A stretch of DNA of 64,000 nt from Bacteroidetes bacterium UBA1941 (GCA_002336805.1 DDEZ01000012.1:62001-126000), one strand, 5' to 3'. Numbered from the stretch's first letter, positions 34,089 through 43,966 are shown. A program made the numbers and translations. Notes: generated from the letters alone by a model not told the origin.

Positions 34089-34161
34089 TGTTCCCGCGGA
34101 GGATCGAACTCCGGACCCGTTGATTAAGAGTCAACTGCTCTACCAGCTGAGCTACAGAAAC
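34089..34161 (-). tRNA. tRNA-Lys(CUU)
   Basis: Minus-strand cloverleaf: acceptor GTTTCTG / CGGGAAC, D-stem GCTC/GAGC, anticodon stem GTTGA/TCAAC with loop CTCTTAA (anticodon CTT), T-stem CGGAG/CTCCG, discriminator A. It lies downstream of infC on the same strand. Confidence 0.95.
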
Positions 34162-34209
34162 ATCCCGAATCGGACTGCAAATATAATGCGGTCCATCGAA
34201 ATTTCAAAA

Positions 34210-34773
34210 TTATTTTTTCTTGACCTTAGGTGCGAGCGTCATCATCATACGCTTGCCCTCCAGTGTAGGCAGCTGCTCTACAGAGGCGATGTCCTCGAGC
34301 TTCTTGGCAAACTGGAGGAGCAGCAGCTCTCCACGCTCCTTGAATACGATCATACGACCGCGAAACATGAGTGTGGTCTTCACCTTATTGCCTTCCTGCA
34401 GAAATTTCTCTGCATGCTTTGCCTTGAAGTCGATATCATGGTCATCTGTATTGGCAGTGAAGCGGATCTCTTTTACTTCCTGCTTTTTGGAGTTTGCCTT
34501 GATCTCTTTTTCCTTCTTCTTCTTCTCGTAGAGGAATTTATTGTAGTCTACTATGCGGCAGACCGGTGGCACTGCATTGGGAGATATTTCCACCAGGTCC
34601 AGGCCCAGCTCGCGGGCCTTGTCCAGCGCCTCGCGGGTAGAGTAGACACCCGGCTCCATGTTTTCACCTACTATACGCACCTCAGGTACGCGTATCAGAT
34701 CATTGATCCTGTGTTCGAGTTCTTTTCTCGGTGCTCTGCCCCTGGGATACTGAGGGCGTTGATTTAGTGCCAA
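34210..34773 (-). CDS. infC: Translation initiation factor IF-3
   Basis: The 187-residue protein has both IF-3 domains: the N-terminal EHRINDLIRVPEVRIVGEN and CRIVDYNKFLYEKKKKEKE linker helix, and a C-terminal KTTLMFRGRMIVFKERGELLL segment. It binds the 30S subunit and proofreads start-codon choice. Here it is separated from rpmI-rplT by about 25 kb, whereas many bacteria keep infC-rpmI-rplT together. ATG at 34773 is used; no AUU-type start is evident. Confidence 0.97.
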   Translation of the reverse strand: MALNQRPQYPRGRAPRKELEHRINDLIRVPEVRIVGENMEPGVYSTREALDKARELGLDLVEISPNAVPPVCRIVDYNKFLYEKKKKEKEIKANSKKQEVKEIRFTANTDDHDIDFKAKHAEKFLQEGNKVKTTLMFRGRMIVFKERGELLLLQFAKKLEDIASVEQLPTLEGKRMMMTLAPKVKKK

Positions 34774-34885
34774 ATGCTATTTCTTTTGGTTTTTGAAATG
34801 TACTCTGCGAAAATAATCAATATTCCTCTATATAAGCAAACCTGATTATCCTCATGCGGGTGAATAATGCTAACAAAGACCGGGC

Positions 34886-35851
34886 CTACTCGTGGTCAAA
34901 CTCCTGGCGGTATGGCACTGTAGGGTAGTCCTTTTTGCCGGTGAGGCGCTCCATGAGCTCTTTGGCGTATTGTTTTTCCTTCTTGGTGCCGTCTGGCAGC
35001 ATATAGGTATACCCCTTGTCCATCGGCGTGCTAAAGTCTACTCCGCCTTGCCAGCCGGCTTCATTGTCAAAACCTCGGAGCTGTAGCTCCTCTCTGACCA
35101 CTGGTTTATTATCTATGCGCTGCTCGGCCAGGGCCTTGATCACACCGCCGGTCAGCTTGATGGGCACTTTCATAAAGAAAAGCTCGCTGAAGTAATATTT
35201 AGAGAACTCCGGATCGATCTTGATCAGGGGGGACTCATACAGCACCACAGTATAAGTGGTACCTGTGAATTGATCTTTCATGGTAAATTTGTGCTTGTAC
35301 CCCACATAGCCGTGCCATATAAGGGTGTCTACCAGCTTCACATAGCTATACTTAAAGTTGGTCGTATCGGGGTTTACTTTCTCTGCTTTAAACATCTTCT
35401 GGTCCTTCAGCTGGGAGTAGCGTACTCTCTTAGCGGCATCGGTCAGGTGGCTCAGCTCCGGGCGCAGAGACATAGTAGAGTATATCTTGTGATCCTGAAA
35501 GGATACTATCAGCGAGTCATTCTTTTTGTCATAGACAAAGGCGGCATTGGCCATAATCGTCTTGCTGGTATAGGTGATGGTATGCGGCGTGATAGTATCT
35601 GTCTGCATAGCATAGTGCATGGTATCGCGCTCCCGCACAGGCGTACTCACCCTGGCTTTGGCATTGCTGCGCAGCTGCTTGAGTTCTTTCACAGATTTAT
35701 CTTTCAGCACTACGGTGTCATTGACGGCCGCAGCGGCTGCAGGTGTGGCTGATATCATAGTGGTATCAGTGGCAGGCGGAGATATACTATCCTGCTGCGC
35801 AGAAACAGTAAGTATGGCCATCAGGGCCAGTAGGGTCAGGATTCCTTTCAT
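34886..35851 (-). CDS. Secreted protein of unknown function
   Basis: A signal peptide (residues 1-18, ending SAQQ) leads a 321-residue protein with a low-complexity Ala/Thr stretch at 25-50 and a mixed alpha/beta remainder (for example YTSKTIMANAAFVYD and KFTMKDQFTGTTYTVV). I recognise no domain with confidence; a GLPGLI-like relation was considered but the signature motif is missing. It stands alone, 110 bp upstream of infC on the same strand. Probably periplasmic or outer-membrane associated. Confidence 0.65.
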   Translation of the reverse strand: MKGILTLLALMAILTVSAQQDSISPPATDTTMISATPAAAAAVNDTVVLKDKSVKELKQLRSNAKARVSTPVRERDTMHYAMQTDTITPHTITYTSKTIMANAAFVYDKKNDSLIVSFQDHKIYSTMSLRPELSHLTDAAKRVRYSQLKDQKMFKAEKVNPDTTNFKYSYVKLVDTLIWHGYVGYKHKFTMKDQFTGTTYTVVLYESPLIKIDPEFSKYYFSELFFMKVPIKLTGGVIKALAEQRIDNKPVVREELQLRGFDNEAGWQGGVDFSTPMDKGYTYMLPDGTKKEKQYAKELMERLTGKKDYPTVPYRQEFDHE

Positions 35852-35946
35852 TTTAACAAAAATAACTCTCCCTCTCTATACGTGATACCCGGAAAAGGTT
35901 TCAATATTCAAGGTATGGTGTGTATTGTAGCCTGTGGTAGTCTAGG

Positions 35947-36273
35947 TCAGGAGTTGCGGTTTTTTACCATCCTGATCTTCACAGGTTTCTGTTTAGTGTG
36001 AAAGAGTGACAGGACTACGACACTGTTCTTTTTGATCTTATAGATAATAAGATAGTTTCCCCACACTATGTTCCGGTATAGTTGCGTTTTGGTAGGCAGG
36101 AAGCGGCACTCGGGGTAGATGTATGGGTTAGGCAAGATAGAATCAACCTTTTTCATGAAATCTATCTTCATACTAGCAGCGAACGCTTCCGAGGTGTTTG
36201 CCCTGTGATAAAGTATCTCAGACTGTAACTCGTCTAAGGCGATATCAAGGATGACCAGGGTTTTTATCACCAT
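35947..36273 (-). CDS. RelE/ParE-family toxin
   Basis: The 108-residue basic protein has the RelE/ParE layout: an N-terminal helix pair (ALDELQSEILYHR), then strands with YRNIVWGNYLIIYKI and VVVLSLFHTKQ. Members either cleave mRNA on ribosomes or poison gyrase; which one applies cannot be read here. Its start overlaps the antitoxin stop by 7 bp, the normal toxin-second order. Confidence 0.85.
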   Translation of the reverse strand: MVIKTLVILDIALDELQSEILYHRANTSEAFAASMKIDFMKKVDSILPNPYIYPECRFLPTKTQLYRNIVWGNYLIIYKIKKNSVVVLSLFHTKQKPVKIRMVKNRNS

Positions 36274-36473
36274 TTTTCAATCATCCTTTTAGCCTTTTCC
36301 CACTTGATTTCTCTACCCTCCTTTTCCGCTTTCTTCACCTTGGCGGCCATCTCGGCCTCAGTCAGCACCCCGCGGCTATTATCTTCTACATGCTCGACAT
36401 AGCTCAGCGTCTGGAGGTGGGCTATGAGTGATTTAGATTTCTCGGTTTCCTTTATTTTGAATGTGTGTGTCAT
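36267..36473 (-). CDS. Antitoxin partner of the RelE/ParE toxin
   Basis: The 68-residue, highly charged protein precedes and overlaps the toxin gene. Its C-terminus (KKAEKEGREIKWEKAKRMIEKW) could wrap the toxin. The N-terminal half has no clear DNA-binding motif, and I cannot assign it to a known antitoxin family. Confidence 0.75.
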   Translation of the reverse strand: MTHTFKIKETEKSKSLIAHLQTLSYVEHVEDNSRGVLTEAEMAAKVKKAEKEGREIKWEKAKRMIEKW

Positions 36474-36587
36474 TGAAGCCTCGTTTACTTCAAAATTAAT
36501 GAATATAGGTTGCTAACCAAAGCGGATACAATCGATAATTTGTGACTTTTTCTCGCATTGAGGTTATAGATTATATCTTTATAAAGT

Positions 36588-37187
36588 ATGTACCGCTTCT
36601 GTCTTTTTATTATTGTCCTTAGTGTCACATGCAGCACAGTTGTCTTTGGCCAGAAAGACCTGAGTATAGTGGTGAAAAAGCCATGCTCCGCTACGCGAGA
36701 ATTTACCTATCTGGGCAAAGCTGTTTCTCCGGAGGCATTGATACCGCTTTTCCCCTCCATGGCAGATGGCACTTCGCCGGACTCTGCTTCCCTTCAGATG
36801 TATCCGTACCGGTCGCAAGCTATCCGTGACACCACGGGGTATTGTCTCTGCAAACAGGGATATATGGGCTGGCTAAGCAGAAAGCGCGGTACAGACGACT
36901 ATGAGCAAGTAATAGATAGTACTCAAGAATTTATCATGAATGCCTATGTCAGCTACTGTGTCAGGCAGATGACTACGGGCAATAAGTTTATCGTAGAGAC
37001 TGCTTACAACAGTGGTGGTACGCTGACGGAGCAGTGTATCATGGTACTCGATATACGTGGCGACTATCTGGTGAAACTGGCCAGTCTCTGCAAAGACTAT
37101 GATACTAAGTACAATACTTTCGAGATAAAGGGCAATATAATAGAACTAGGCCCAAGGCGGCTGATCATCCCCGCCTCTGCCCGATAA
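36588..37187 (+). CDS. Secreted protein of unknown function
   Basis: A signal peptide (residues 1-21, ending VVFGQ) precedes a 178-residue mature part with several Cys (CSATREF, CLCKQGYMGWL, CVRQM, EQCIMV, SLCKDY) that could form disulphides in the periplasm. I recognise no family. It runs alone between the toxin-antitoxin pair and thrS. Confidence 0.6.
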   Translation: MYRFCLFIIVLSVTCSTVVFGQKDLSIVVKKPCSATREFTYLGKAVSPEALIPLFPSMADGTSPDSASLQMYPYRSQAIRDTTGYCLCKQGYMGWLSRKRGTDDYEQVIDSTQEFIMNAYVSYCVRQMTTGNKFIVETAYNSGGTLTEQCIMVLDIRGDYLVKLASLCKDYDTKYNTFEIKGNIIELGPRRLIIPASAR

Positions 37188-37359
37188 GACGATAGTCAGA
37201 CCTCAAGGGCTGGCAGTCAGCATTAATTTTTCTATTTTCACGGCCCTGATAGTATTTAGTAGTCAGTCTTTAGTATTAAGACGATATACACGGTTTTGTA
37301 TTGTCTCGCTACTCCATACGCACTACTCAATACTTATTCACTAAGCAACTAACAACACA

Positions 37360-39288
37360 ATGATAAAGATCACACTACCCGACGGATCGGTGCGGGAGTA
37401 CAACGAAGGAGTGACCGCGTATGATGTCGCGGCGAGCATTTCACAGGGACTGGCCAAGGCAGTACTCGCTGCTGAGGTAGACGGCGAGGTATGGGACCTG
37501 ACGCGCCCGATCACGAAGGACTCATCGCTGAAGCTCCTGAAGTTTGAAGATGAGGGTGGCAAGAAGACCTTCTGGCACTCATCTGCCCACCTGATGGCAG
37601 AGGCTATCGAGGAGGCATATCCGGGCGTGAAGTTTTGGGTAGGGCCGGCCGTGGAGGATAAGTTCTACTACGATATAGACCTGGGTGACAGGAAGCTGAC
37701 CGAGGAAGACCTGGGCAAGCTGGAAAAGCGCATGCTGGAGCTGGCCAAGCAGGGCAATAAGTATATCCGTACGGCTATGCCTAAGGCAGAAGCTGTGGCC
37801 TATTTCACTGAGAAGGGTGACGAGTACAAGCTGGACCTGCTGCAGAACCTCACCGATGGTGAGATCACCTTCTACCAGCAGGGCAATTTCACGGACCTGT
37901 GCCGTGGGCCACACATCCCTAGCACTGACTATATCAAGGCTGCCAAGCTGCTGAGCGTAGCGGGTGCCTACTGGAAGGGCGACGAGAAGAACAAGCAGCT
38001 GACACGTGTGTATGGCATCACCTTCCCTAAGCAGGCGCAACTCGACGCGCACCTGGCTATGCTGGAGGAGGCGCGCAAGAATGACCACCGTACACTGGGC
38101 CGCGAGCTGGAGATCTTCACCTTTGATGAAGAGGTAGGTCCCGGCCTGCCGCTGTGGCTGCCAAAGGGCGCTGCCATCATAGAGAAGCTGGAGAAGCTGG
38201 CCAAGGAGTCCGAGCATGAGCAGGGATATGTGCGTGTGAAGACGCCGCACCTGGCCAAGGAAGCTATGTACCTGCGCTCCGGCCACCTGCCGTACTATGC
38301 GGATAGCATGTTCCCGCCTATGGAGCTGGACGGCCAGAAGTACTATCTGAAGGCCATGAACTGCCCGCACCACCACAAGATATTTGGGGCGTTGCCTAAG
38401 AGCTATCGTGACCTGCCTATGCGCCTCGCGGAGTACGGCACCTGCTACCGCTACGAGCAGAGCGGTGAGCTCTTTGGCCTGATGCGTGTGCGCTCTATGC
38501 AGATGAACGATGCCCACATCTATTGCACCAAGGCGCAGTTTGCCGAGGAGTTTATGAAGGTGAATGAGCTGTATGTGAAGTACTTTAAGATCTTTGGCAT
38601 AGACAAATACCAGATGCGCTTCTCGAAGCATGAGCCATCTAAGCTGGGCCAGAAGTATATAGACAATGCACCGCTGTGGCAGGAGACCGAGGCGATGGTG
38701 CGCGAGGTGCTGGTGAAGTCAGGCGTGCCTTTCGTAGAGGTGGCTGATGAGGCGGCCTTCTACGGGCCTAAGATCGACATCCAGCTGTGGAGCGCTATAG
38801 GCAAGGAGTTTACCATCGCGACCAATCAGGTGGACTTCGCACAGGCGGAGCGCTTTGACCTGACCTTTATGAATGAGCACAATGAGAAGGAGCGTCCGAT
38901 CATCATACACCGTGCGCCGCTGGGTACACATGAGCGGTTCATCGGCTTCCTGCTGGAGCACTACGGGGGCAAGTTCCCGCTGTGGCTGGCACCAGAGCAG
39001 ATAGCCATCCTGCCTATCAGCGACAAGTATATGGACTATGCCAAGGAGGTACACCAAAGCCTGCGCAAGGCGGGCTTTGAGGTGACGCTAGACGACAGGG
39101 CGGAGAAGATAGGAAAGAAGATACGCGACACGGAGATCAAGCGTACGCCATATATGCTGGTAGTGGGTGAGAAGGAAGCGGCTGACCGCGCTGTGGCTGT
39201 ACGTCGGCAGGGTCAGGGCGACCTGGGCACCATGCTGCTGACAGAGTTCACCGAGCGGGTGAAGCAGGAGGTGGCGGACTACAAGTAA
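37360..39288 (+). CDS. thrS: Threonyl-tRNA synthetase
   Basis: The 642-residue class II synthetase has the TGS domain (1-60), the editing domain with HSSAHLMAEA near 70 and CRGPHIPSTDY near 183, the catalytic core (MNCPHHHKIF, YRYEQSGELFGLMRVR as motif 2, PLGTHERFIGFLLEHYGG as motif 3) and a C-terminal anticodon-binding domain (TLDDRAEKIGKKIRD). It charges tRNA-Thr and clears Ser-tRNA-Thr. No T-box or other leader structure was recognised in the 170-bp upstream region. Confidence 0.98.
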   Translation: MIKITLPDGSVREYNEGVTAYDVAASISQGLAKAVLAAEVDGEVWDLTRPITKDSSLKLLKFEDEGGKKTFWHSSAHLMAEAIEEAYPGVKFWVGPAVEDKFYYDIDLGDRKLTEEDLGKLEKRMLELAKQGNKYIRTAMPKAEAVAYFTEKGDEYKLDLLQNLTDGEITFYQQGNFTDLCRGPHIPSTDYIKAAKLLSVAGAYWKGDEKNKQLTRVYGITFPKQAQLDAHLAMLEEARKNDHRTLGRELEIFTFDEEVGPGLPLWLPKGAAIIEKLEKLAKESEHEQGYVRVKTPHLAKEAMYLRSGHLPYYADSMFPPMELDGQKYYLKAMNCPHHHKIFGALPKSYRDLPMRLAEYGTCYRYEQSGELFGLMRVRSMQMNDAHIYCTKAQFAEEFMKVNELYVKYFKIFGIDKYQMRFSKHEPSKLGQKYIDNAPLWQETEAMVREVLVKSGVPFVEVADEAAFYGPKIDIQLWSAIGKEFTIATNQVDFAQAERFDLTFMNEHNEKERPIIIHRAPLGTHERFIGFLLEHYGGKFPLWLAPEQIAILPISDKYMDYAKEVHQSLRKAGFEVTLDDRAEKIGKKIRDTEIKRTPYMLVVGEKEAADRAVAVRRQGQGDLGTMLLTEFTERVKQEVADYK

Positions 39289-39318
39289 GCAAGTTTTCCG
39301 ACTATAGAAGCAATATTG

Positions 39319-39344
39319 AGGCTCGCCGGTGGCGGGCCTTTTTT
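39319..39344 (+). terminator. Terminator of thrS
   Basis: AGGC-T-CGCC (39319-39327) pairs with GGCG-G-GCCT (39331-39339), followed by TTTTTT. Confidence 0.8.
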
Positions 39345-39776
39345 ACATGTGTCTTTGAGATAAAGTATAGATGGTGGTGGAATTGTTTTTCGACTGGGGA
39401 GAGGTATGGTTTAGGTATTTTACATTTTGTATTCTATTCACATCTAAATAACAACCTTTATAGGGCTTGAAGCGAGTTTATAGAATCAAATTAAATATAT
39501 CTATAATATTAAAATTGGATTGCATGTTTTTTTTGAATTAAGTGAGGTAAGAAATCGCATAGTCGTGTGCCCGGCGGGTTTGCCTTAGACTATGAATAGA
39601 GATCCAATTAGTTGAGGATATGGAACTAAGTTCCATGTGTGCTGCTCTCCTTCGTCATCCTTTCTAGGTGGGCACGGAACTAAGTTCCGCGCCAGTGAGG
39701 CTACATACAGCGGATTTCTTATAATAGTTTTTGGCCTATCAGATAAGAGTATATATTGAGCGTGAAACTTAAAACA
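39345..39776. other. A/T-rich intergenic stretch without a supported gene
   Basis: About 430 bases after the thrS terminator hold no convincing ORF. The only structure I see is a pair of palindromes (39622-39634 and 39676-39688). Much of the first half is A/T-rich. Confidence 0.5.
39622..39688. repeat. Two copies of a GGAACTAAGTTCC palindrome
   Basis: GGAACTAAGTTCC occurs at 39622-39634 and 39676-39688, 54 bases apart; the second copy extends to CGGAACTAAGTTCCG. It could be a repeated operator or a dispersed intergenic element. Confidence 0.55.
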
Positions 39777-40171
39777 ATGAAAATGAAACAAATTCTTCTT
39801 TTAATCATCTTCAGCAGCCTTGCCTGCGGATCTACAACTGCTCAAAAGATACAAATGAGAATGACGTGGTGACATGGGATGACAAACCAATATTGAGCTA
39901 TAAGGCTGGGGTGCTATTACAAGAATATACCTTCTACACCTTAAGCACTACGGATATGCTGATCAATATCAAGTTTATACATAATGTGGGTGGCGGCGTG
40001 ACTACCCGAATATTTTTCCCTCAAGGTCATATAGAATTTGACACCTTTTTCTTAACTGCAAGCTGCAAACCGCTGATCAAAAAAATGGTACAAGAGGGTG
40101 TCATTCTTAAAGATGGTAATATAGATACTGAGAAGGCTATTGCATTCGCTAATAAATATGAGGGGCAGTAA
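39777..40171 (+). pseudogene. Frameshifted small lipoprotein gene
   Basis: ATG 39777 opens a lipoprotein signal peptide (MKMKQILLLIIFSSLACG) that runs to an early stop at about 39870. From about 39848 the rest of a 100-residue protein (DTNENDVVTWDDKPIL and on, to 40171) is open in another frame. Adding one base to the AAAA run at 39844-39847 would join the two into a single lipoprotein of about 130 residues. Either the gene is broken by a homopolymer slip or the read has an error there. The downstream domain is unknown to me. Confidence 0.7.
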
Positions 40172-40277
40172 ATTATTATACCATCTAGCTAAAGCAAAAA
40201 ACCGTTTTGTGCAAGCATGATTATGTAATAAGGAAAATACTGTAATAGACTGTTTCACGCCAGATCGGTATTTGTGA

Positions 40278-40297
40278 AGCCGCAAAATACTGCGGCT
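40278..40297. repeat. Short palindromic repeat
   Basis: AGCCGCA (40278-40284) pairs with TGCGGCT (40291-40297), followed by CTACG. It resembles the longer palindrome at 26043-26073 in layout (xCGCAAA...TGCGxCTCTAC). Confidence 0.45.
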
Positions 40298-40369
40298 CTA
40301 CGATGTGAAAGCAAGAAGTGCTACTCAGGAAAATATCCCTAGCTTAGAGCATCACTTATATTTCCAAAT

Positions 40370-42652
40370 ATGATCCATGCGATACACCGCATTGTGCTCC
40401 TCTCCTGCTGCCTGCTGGGCCTGATAGCTGGCAGCGCTCAGACCACCACAGACTACACCCGCTATGCTGACCCGATGATCGGTACGGGTGGGCATGGGCA
40501 TACCTTTCCGGGAGCTTGTGTGCCGTTTGGAATGGTGCAGCTCAGTCCTGATACGCGGCTGCGCGGGTGGGATGGCTGTGCGGGTTATCACTACTCGGAT
40601 AGCATCGTATATGGCTTCTCGCATACACACCTGGATGGTACGGGCTGCTCTGACTATGGCGATATACTGCTGATGCCTACAGCGGGCAAGCCTGATGTGC
40701 GGCCTGCTGCGTACAGGTCTGGCTTCTCTCATCAGCAGGAGAAAGCTGTGCCGGGCTACTACAGCGTGCAGCTGCATAAGAGCAATATACTGGCAGAGCT
40801 GACGGCTACGGCACGTACGGGTCTGCATAAGTATACCTTCTCAGATACGGCAGGCAACATCATACTGGACCTGAAACACCGCGACAAGGTGAGGCATGCA
40901 GAGCTACACATCAGTGCAGATGGCGAGGTGAGTGGCATGCGCCTCAGCTCAAACTGGGCAGATAGCCAGTATGTGTTTTTTGTGCTGCGCTTCTCAAAGC
41001 CTTTTGCGGAATATGGCGTGAGCAAGGGTGGAATAAAACATAAAAGGGTGACCGCTATCAAGGGCCACCGGCTGAGGGCGTGGTTCCGGTTTGCGACGAA
41101 GCGTGGTGAGGCGGTGTATGCTAAGGTCGGCCTCTCTCCTGTGAGCATAGATGGGGCGCGCAAGAACCTGGCTGCGGAGCAGGCTGGCTGGGACTTTGAC
41201 GCAGTGCGCGATCAGGCACGTGACACCTGGAATAAAGAGTTGGGCAAAATAGAGTTTAGCAGTAGTGATACGGCGGTGATGCGGACTTTCTACACGGCGA
41301 TGTACCATAGCTTTATCAGTCCTAATCTCTTCTGTGATGTGGATGGACGATACCGCGGGCGCGACCTGCAGGTGCATGAGGGCGAAGGGGGCAATTATTA
41401 TACGGTCTTCTCTCTGTGGGATACCTACCGCGCGCTGCACCCGCTCTACAACCTGATACAGCGTCCGCGCAATGCGGATATGATACACACCATGGTCACG
41501 ATGTACCGCCAGCGCGGGCTGCTGCCTATCTGGGAGCTGGCAGGCTGCGAGACCTTCTGCATGACGGGCTACCATGCGGTGCCTGTGATAGCCGATGCTG
41601 CGATGAAGGGTATCAGCATAGCTGACGCCAATACAGCATACGAAGCGATGAAGCACAGCGCGACGATGAGCCACCGGGACATGCACCACTACTTCAAATG
41701 GCGGTCGCCGCTGATGCTGATCTCGCATCTGCGCTATGTGGCGGGCTGGGACAGCTACCACAAGTATGGCTATATCCGCGGGGCAGCGCTGCTGGGTGGC
41801 ACCTCAAAATCTATGGAGCATGCCTACGACGACTGGTGCGTGGCGCAAATGGCCAAGCGTGTGGGACGCATGGATGACTACGATATGTTCATGAAGCGTG
41901 CGGCTAACTACCGGCTGCTGTATGACTCGACGACTGGCTTCATGCGGCCGCGCAAAAAGAACTTTGTAAAGCACTTCGATCCGTACAAGCTATCGCGCTA
42001 CTATACGGAGGGCAATGCTTGGCAGTATGCCTTTCCTGCGCCTCAAGACATGAGTGGCCATATCAGGCTGATGGGTGGCAAGGAGCGGTTTGCTACGCTG
42101 CTGGACTCACTATTCCATACTAGCAGCAATATGTATGGGCTGCCTCATCCGGATGTATCTGGCATGATAGGCCAGTATGCGCACGGCAATGAGCCGAGCC
42201 ACATGATAGCCTATGCCTACGACTATGCTGCGGAGCCGTGGAAGGCTCAGCACACCACGCGCATGATCATGGATAGCTTCTATACAGACAGGCCCGACGG
42301 CCTGTGCGGCAATGACGACTGCGGGCAGATGAGTGCCTGGTATGTCTTCAGCGCGATGGGCTTCTACCCTGTCTGCCCGGGATCAAATCAATATGCTATT
42401 GGTTCGCCGAAAGGCGATAGGATGGTGCTGCACCTGGAGGATGGCAAGAGCTTTACCATCATAGCGAAGAACAATGAAAAGGGCAATGTGTACATAACAT
42501 CGGCACGCATGAATGGTAGCCCGTATACCAAGAGCTACCTAAACTATGAGGATATCATGAAGGGTGGCACGCTGGAGATGGAGATGGGAGCTGCGCCTAA
42601 TACGCAATGGGGAGCAGGAGATGCTGATGTGCCGGTGACGGGGATAGAATAA
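40370..42652 (+). CDS. GH92 family alpha-mannosidase, secreted
   Basis: A signal peptide (residues 1-23) precedes a 760-residue GH92 enzyme. Diagnostic stretches include ADPMIGTGGHGHTFPGA at the start, FSHTHLDGTGCSDYGD, FSLWDTYRALHPL in the catalytic domain, GNEPSHMIAYAYDYAAEPW and LCGNDDCGQMSAWYVFSAMGFYPVCPG at the end, holding the Ca2+ and acid/base region. GH92 enzymes are Ca2+-dependent exo-alpha-mannosidases, mostly alpha-1,2, acting on N-glycans or yeast mannan. There is no SusCD pair nearby, so it is not in a classical polysaccharide utilisation locus. Confidence 0.95.
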   Translation: MIHAIHRIVLLSCCLLGLIAGSAQTTTDYTRYADPMIGTGGHGHTFPGACVPFGMVQLSPDTRLRGWDGCAGYHYSDSIVYGFSHTHLDGTGCSDYGDILLMPTAGKPDVRPAAYRSGFSHQQEKAVPGYYSVQLHKSNILAELTATARTGLHKYTFSDTAGNIILDLKHRDKVRHAELHISADGEVSGMRLSSNWADSQYVFFVLRFSKPFAEYGVSKGGIKHKRVTAIKGHRLRAWFRFATKRGEAVYAKVGLSPVSIDGARKNLAAEQAGWDFDAVRDQARDTWNKELGKIEFSSSDTAVMRTFYTAMYHSFISPNLFCDVDGRYRGRDLQVHEGEGGNYYTVFSLWDTYRALHPLYNLIQRPRNADMIHTMVTMYRQRGLLPIWELAGCETFCMTGYHAVPVIADAAMKGISIADANTAYEAMKHSATMSHRDMHHYFKWRSPLMLISHLRYVAGWDSYHKYGYIRGAALLGGTSKSMEHAYDDWCVAQMAKRVGRMDDYDMFMKRAANYRLLYDSTTGFMRPRKKNFVKHFDPYKLSRYYTEGNAWQYAFPAPQDMSGHIRLMGGKERFATLLDSLFHTSSNMYGLPHPDVSGMIGQYAHGNEPSHMIAYAYDYAAEPWKAQHTTRMIMDSFYTDRPDGLCGNDDCGQMSAWYVFSAMGFYPVCPGSNQYAIGSPKGDRMVLHLEDGKSFTIIAKNNEKGNVYITSARMNGSPYTKSYLNYEDIMKGGTLEMEMGAAPNTQWGAGDADVPVTGIE

Positions 42653-42704
42653 GCAGCTCATGAATGTTTTTGTTTTATATATTTAAGCATCAATCAACCC
42701 ACTC

Positions 42705-43847
42705 ATGAAGAAACTCGCTAAGGTACTGGCAGGTATTGCCGTTTTCATCGCATTACTGGTATTGGTAGCCAGGCTCACAGGCAATGGCTACCTGGTGCGT
42801 GGGGTGTGGGTGACATACCTGCACGGCAATAATTCTGCTACGATAGACGATGCGAGATACTTCAAAACGCATCCTGTGCAGGCCAGTGACCATCCATCTG
42901 AGTGGCCGCTACACCGTGAGTACAATAAAAAAGAACTACCTGCCAAGCTGCGTGAGATGCTCTCGCGTACGCAAACCGTGGCATTTGTGGTGATAAAGAA
43001 TGACAGCATACTGGCGGAGCAATACTGGGAGGGATACAGCGACAGCTCTCAGTCCAACTCGTTCTCTATGGCCAAGAGTATCGTAACGATGCTCACGCAG
43101 ATAGCGATACAGAAGGGCATCTTCAAAGACTGGCATGATAAGGTGGCGCCGATGCTGCCCGGCCTCAAGGGACCTCATGCACAGGAGCTGGAGCTGTGGC
43201 ACCTGAGCACGATGTGCTCAGGGCTGGACTGGGATGAGGCTTACAAAGATCCATTTAGCGTGACGGCAAAGGCGTACTATGGCAGTGATATCAAGGGGCT
43301 GATGCAGACACTGGCCATCAAAGACGAGCCGGGCAAGGTGCACAACTACCAGAGCGGTAGTACGCAGCTGCTGGGCCAGTGCCTGATGAATGTGACCGGC
43401 CGCACACTGGCTGACCTGGCCACCGACTGGCTCTGGAAGCCACTACAGGCGCAGCGTGATGCGAAATGGCATACTGACAATAAAGGCGTGGAACTTGCCT
43501 ATTGCTGCTTTAACAGTAATGCGAGGGACTTTGCACGGTTTGGCAAGATGATGCTGCATCAGGGCAACTGGGAGGGCAGGCAGATACTCGATAGCTCCTT
43601 TGTAAAGATGGCAACCACGCCGGTGCAGGAGCCATTCTACGGCTATTCTTTCTGGCTGGATGACTCGCATGGTACGCATGTATTTGCGCAGCGCGGTATA
43701 CTGGGCCAATACATCATCACCATACCGGAATACAATACGGTAGTGGTGCGCCTGGGCAGGCAGCGCCTACCGAGCGAGAATGGCGCTCTATCGGAAGACT
43801 TTAACGTCATCGTGGAGCAATCTATCGCCATGGTGAAAGGTCAGTAA
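42705..43847 (+). CDS. Beta-lactamase-fold serine hydrolase
   Basis: An N-terminal membrane helix (residues 5-25) anchors a class C-type serine hydrolase domain with the nucleophile motif S121-M-A-K124 (SxxK) and a downstream HNYQSGSTQ segment carrying the YxS/N-like element. The chain ends with IVEQSIAMVKGQ. Members are esterases, peptidases or penicillin-binding proteins, and substrate cannot be assigned here. It follows the GH92 gene by 52 bp on the same strand and may share its transcript. Confidence 0.85.
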   Translation: MKKLAKVLAGIAVFIALLVLVARLTGNGYLVRGVWVTYLHGNNSATIDDARYFKTHPVQASDHPSEWPLHREYNKKELPAKLREMLSRTQTVAFVVIKNDSILAEQYWEGYSDSSQSNSFSMAKSIVTMLTQIAIQKGIFKDWHDKVAPMLPGLKGPHAQELELWHLSTMCSGLDWDEAYKDPFSVTAKAYYGSDIKGLMQTLAIKDEPGKVHNYQSGSTQLLGQCLMNVTGRTLADLATDWLWKPLQAQRDAKWHTDNKGVELAYCCFNSNARDFARFGKMMLHQGNWEGRQILDSSFVKMATTPVQEPFYGYSFWLDDSHGTHVFAQRGILGQYIITIPEYNTVVVRLGRQRLPSENGALSEDFNVIVEQSIAMVKGQ

Positions 43848-43966
43848 ATATACTAAGCCTCACTATCTGCCGTTTACTTTCTACAGGCTGATGTTCCATT
43901 TTAGAGAGACTCATATAGTCGCCATACTTTACATTTGTTTCACCCATATATGATATAGGGAGGCTG

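Noticed and set aside
37579..38631. 350-codon minus-strand ORF inside thrS
   Set aside because: Antisense shadow of a fully conserved synthetase; no family resemblance.
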